Of a stretch of DNA of 64,000 nucleotides, positions 63,918 to 64,000 are shown piece by piece. The stretch covers positions 1-64,000 of the forward strand of contig NZ_BOOR01000062.1 in NCBI RefSeq assembly GCF_016863335.1, in the 5' to 3' direction. Under the pieces are notes generated by a model. The model did not search any database. It had not been told where the DNA came from and saw nothing but the letters and a program-made list of their open reading frames with translations. The translations under genes were made by a program, and so were the position numbers. The stretch comes from Planotetraspora thailandica. Its GTDB lineage: Bacteria; Actinomycetota; Actinomycetes; Streptosporangiales; Streptosporangiaceae. Position 1 is the stretch's first letter. Every line of letters begins with the position of its first letter.

Positions 63918-64000
63918 ATGCGGTCCACCGAGCACGAACGTGCCGATGCTGCTGTGTGGGACGTGGCACGCCCGGCGCGGCCCAGCCGGGTGGCCGGTGT
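63918..64000 (+). CDS. Probable AraC-family regulator, 5' end only
   Basis: An ATG at 63918 opens a frame (AAVWDVARPARPSRVAG) that runs off the window. The VWDVARPARPSRVAG phrase resembles the start of actinobacterial AraC-type regulators. Only 27 codons are present, so the call is tentative. Confidence 0.45.
   Translation, partial: MRSTEHERADAAVWDVARPARPSRVAG

Overview
The window is about 70% GC, uses GTG and TTG starts freely, and carries actinobacterial gene families throughout (FCD- and UTRA-type GntR regulators, TetR/MarR/WYL regulators, NarL-type two-component system, DrrAB-type ABC exporter). The coding sequence is rich in the hexamer GTACGG, which I associate with Streptosporangiales such as Nonomuraea or Microbispora. 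The family assignment is an inference; actinomycete is safe. No rRNA, tRNA or CRISPR array was seen.

Region 1 (0.4-3.0 kb): a divergent SDR/TetR pair, then the distal end of a seven-gene minus-strand operon. Region 2 (1.8-25.5 kb): a catabolic island for oxalate and glyoxylate. The operon running from 10.2 kb down to 1.8 kb encodes succinyl-CoA-synthetase-like beta and alpha subunits, hydroxypyruvate isomerase, tartronate semialdehyde reductase, glyoxylate carboligase, an aldehyde dehydrogenase and glycerate kinase. Divergent to it is an oxalate/formate-type MFS carrier followed by a GntR regulator. A second minus-strand unit (21.2-13.0 kb) encodes a ThDP-dependent acyl-CoA lyase/decarboxylase, a formyl-CoA transferase, a fused NDP-forming acyl-CoA ligase, an NRAMP-related carrier, a small membrane protein and TerC. 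MoeA, a PanE2-like oxalyl-CoA reductase candidate, FdhD and a LysR regulator complete it. Together they would activate oxalate to oxalyl-CoA, then either decarboxylate it (formyl-CoA, formate, formate dehydrogenase encoded elsewhere) or reduce it to glyoxylate and assimilate it through tartronate semialdehyde to glycerate and 2-phosphoglycerate. Six copies of one operator-like motif, ATAC-n-GTAT in a 7-bp overlapping tandem, lie at the control points of this island.

Region 3 (25.5-34.7 kb): stress and xenobiotic-type genes (MarR/quinone oxidoreductase, FAD monooxygenase/TetR, ArsR/SRPBCC, SDR-DUF2867) and an 873-residue membrane protein with a split alpha/beta-hydrolase signature. Region 4 (34.5-40.1 kb): a decayed WYL-domain regulator gene cut in two by a roughly 4.9-kb foreign segment. 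That segment holds an IS5-type transposase scrap, an MFS exporter, inverted scraps of a DNA methyltransferase, a 111-bp direct repeat, a truncated NTF2-like gene and an SDR.

Region 5 (40.2-52.5 kb): winged-helix protein, GNAT, NarL/HisKA_3 two-component pair, MarR-controlled monooxygenase, argG (apparently leaderless, behind an ARG box), DUF1275 protein, TetR with a DrrAB-like exporter, ACT protein and DedA protein, ending in a tandem 53-bp repeat. Region 6 (52.5-62.8 kb): a tightly overlapping plus-strand operon: UTRA-type GntR, APC permease, a PfkB-SIS fusion, nucleotidyltransferase-like protein, metallophosphoesterase, LOG-family protein, allantoinase, hydantoin/allantoin racemase and allantoicase. 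Its first part resembles the fructoselysine (frl) Amadori-catabolism module and its last part is ureide degradation, which suggests catabolism of a sugar-conjugated ureide or nucleotide-derived compound. The window ends with an alpha/beta hydrolase and the first codons of a probable AraC-type regulator.
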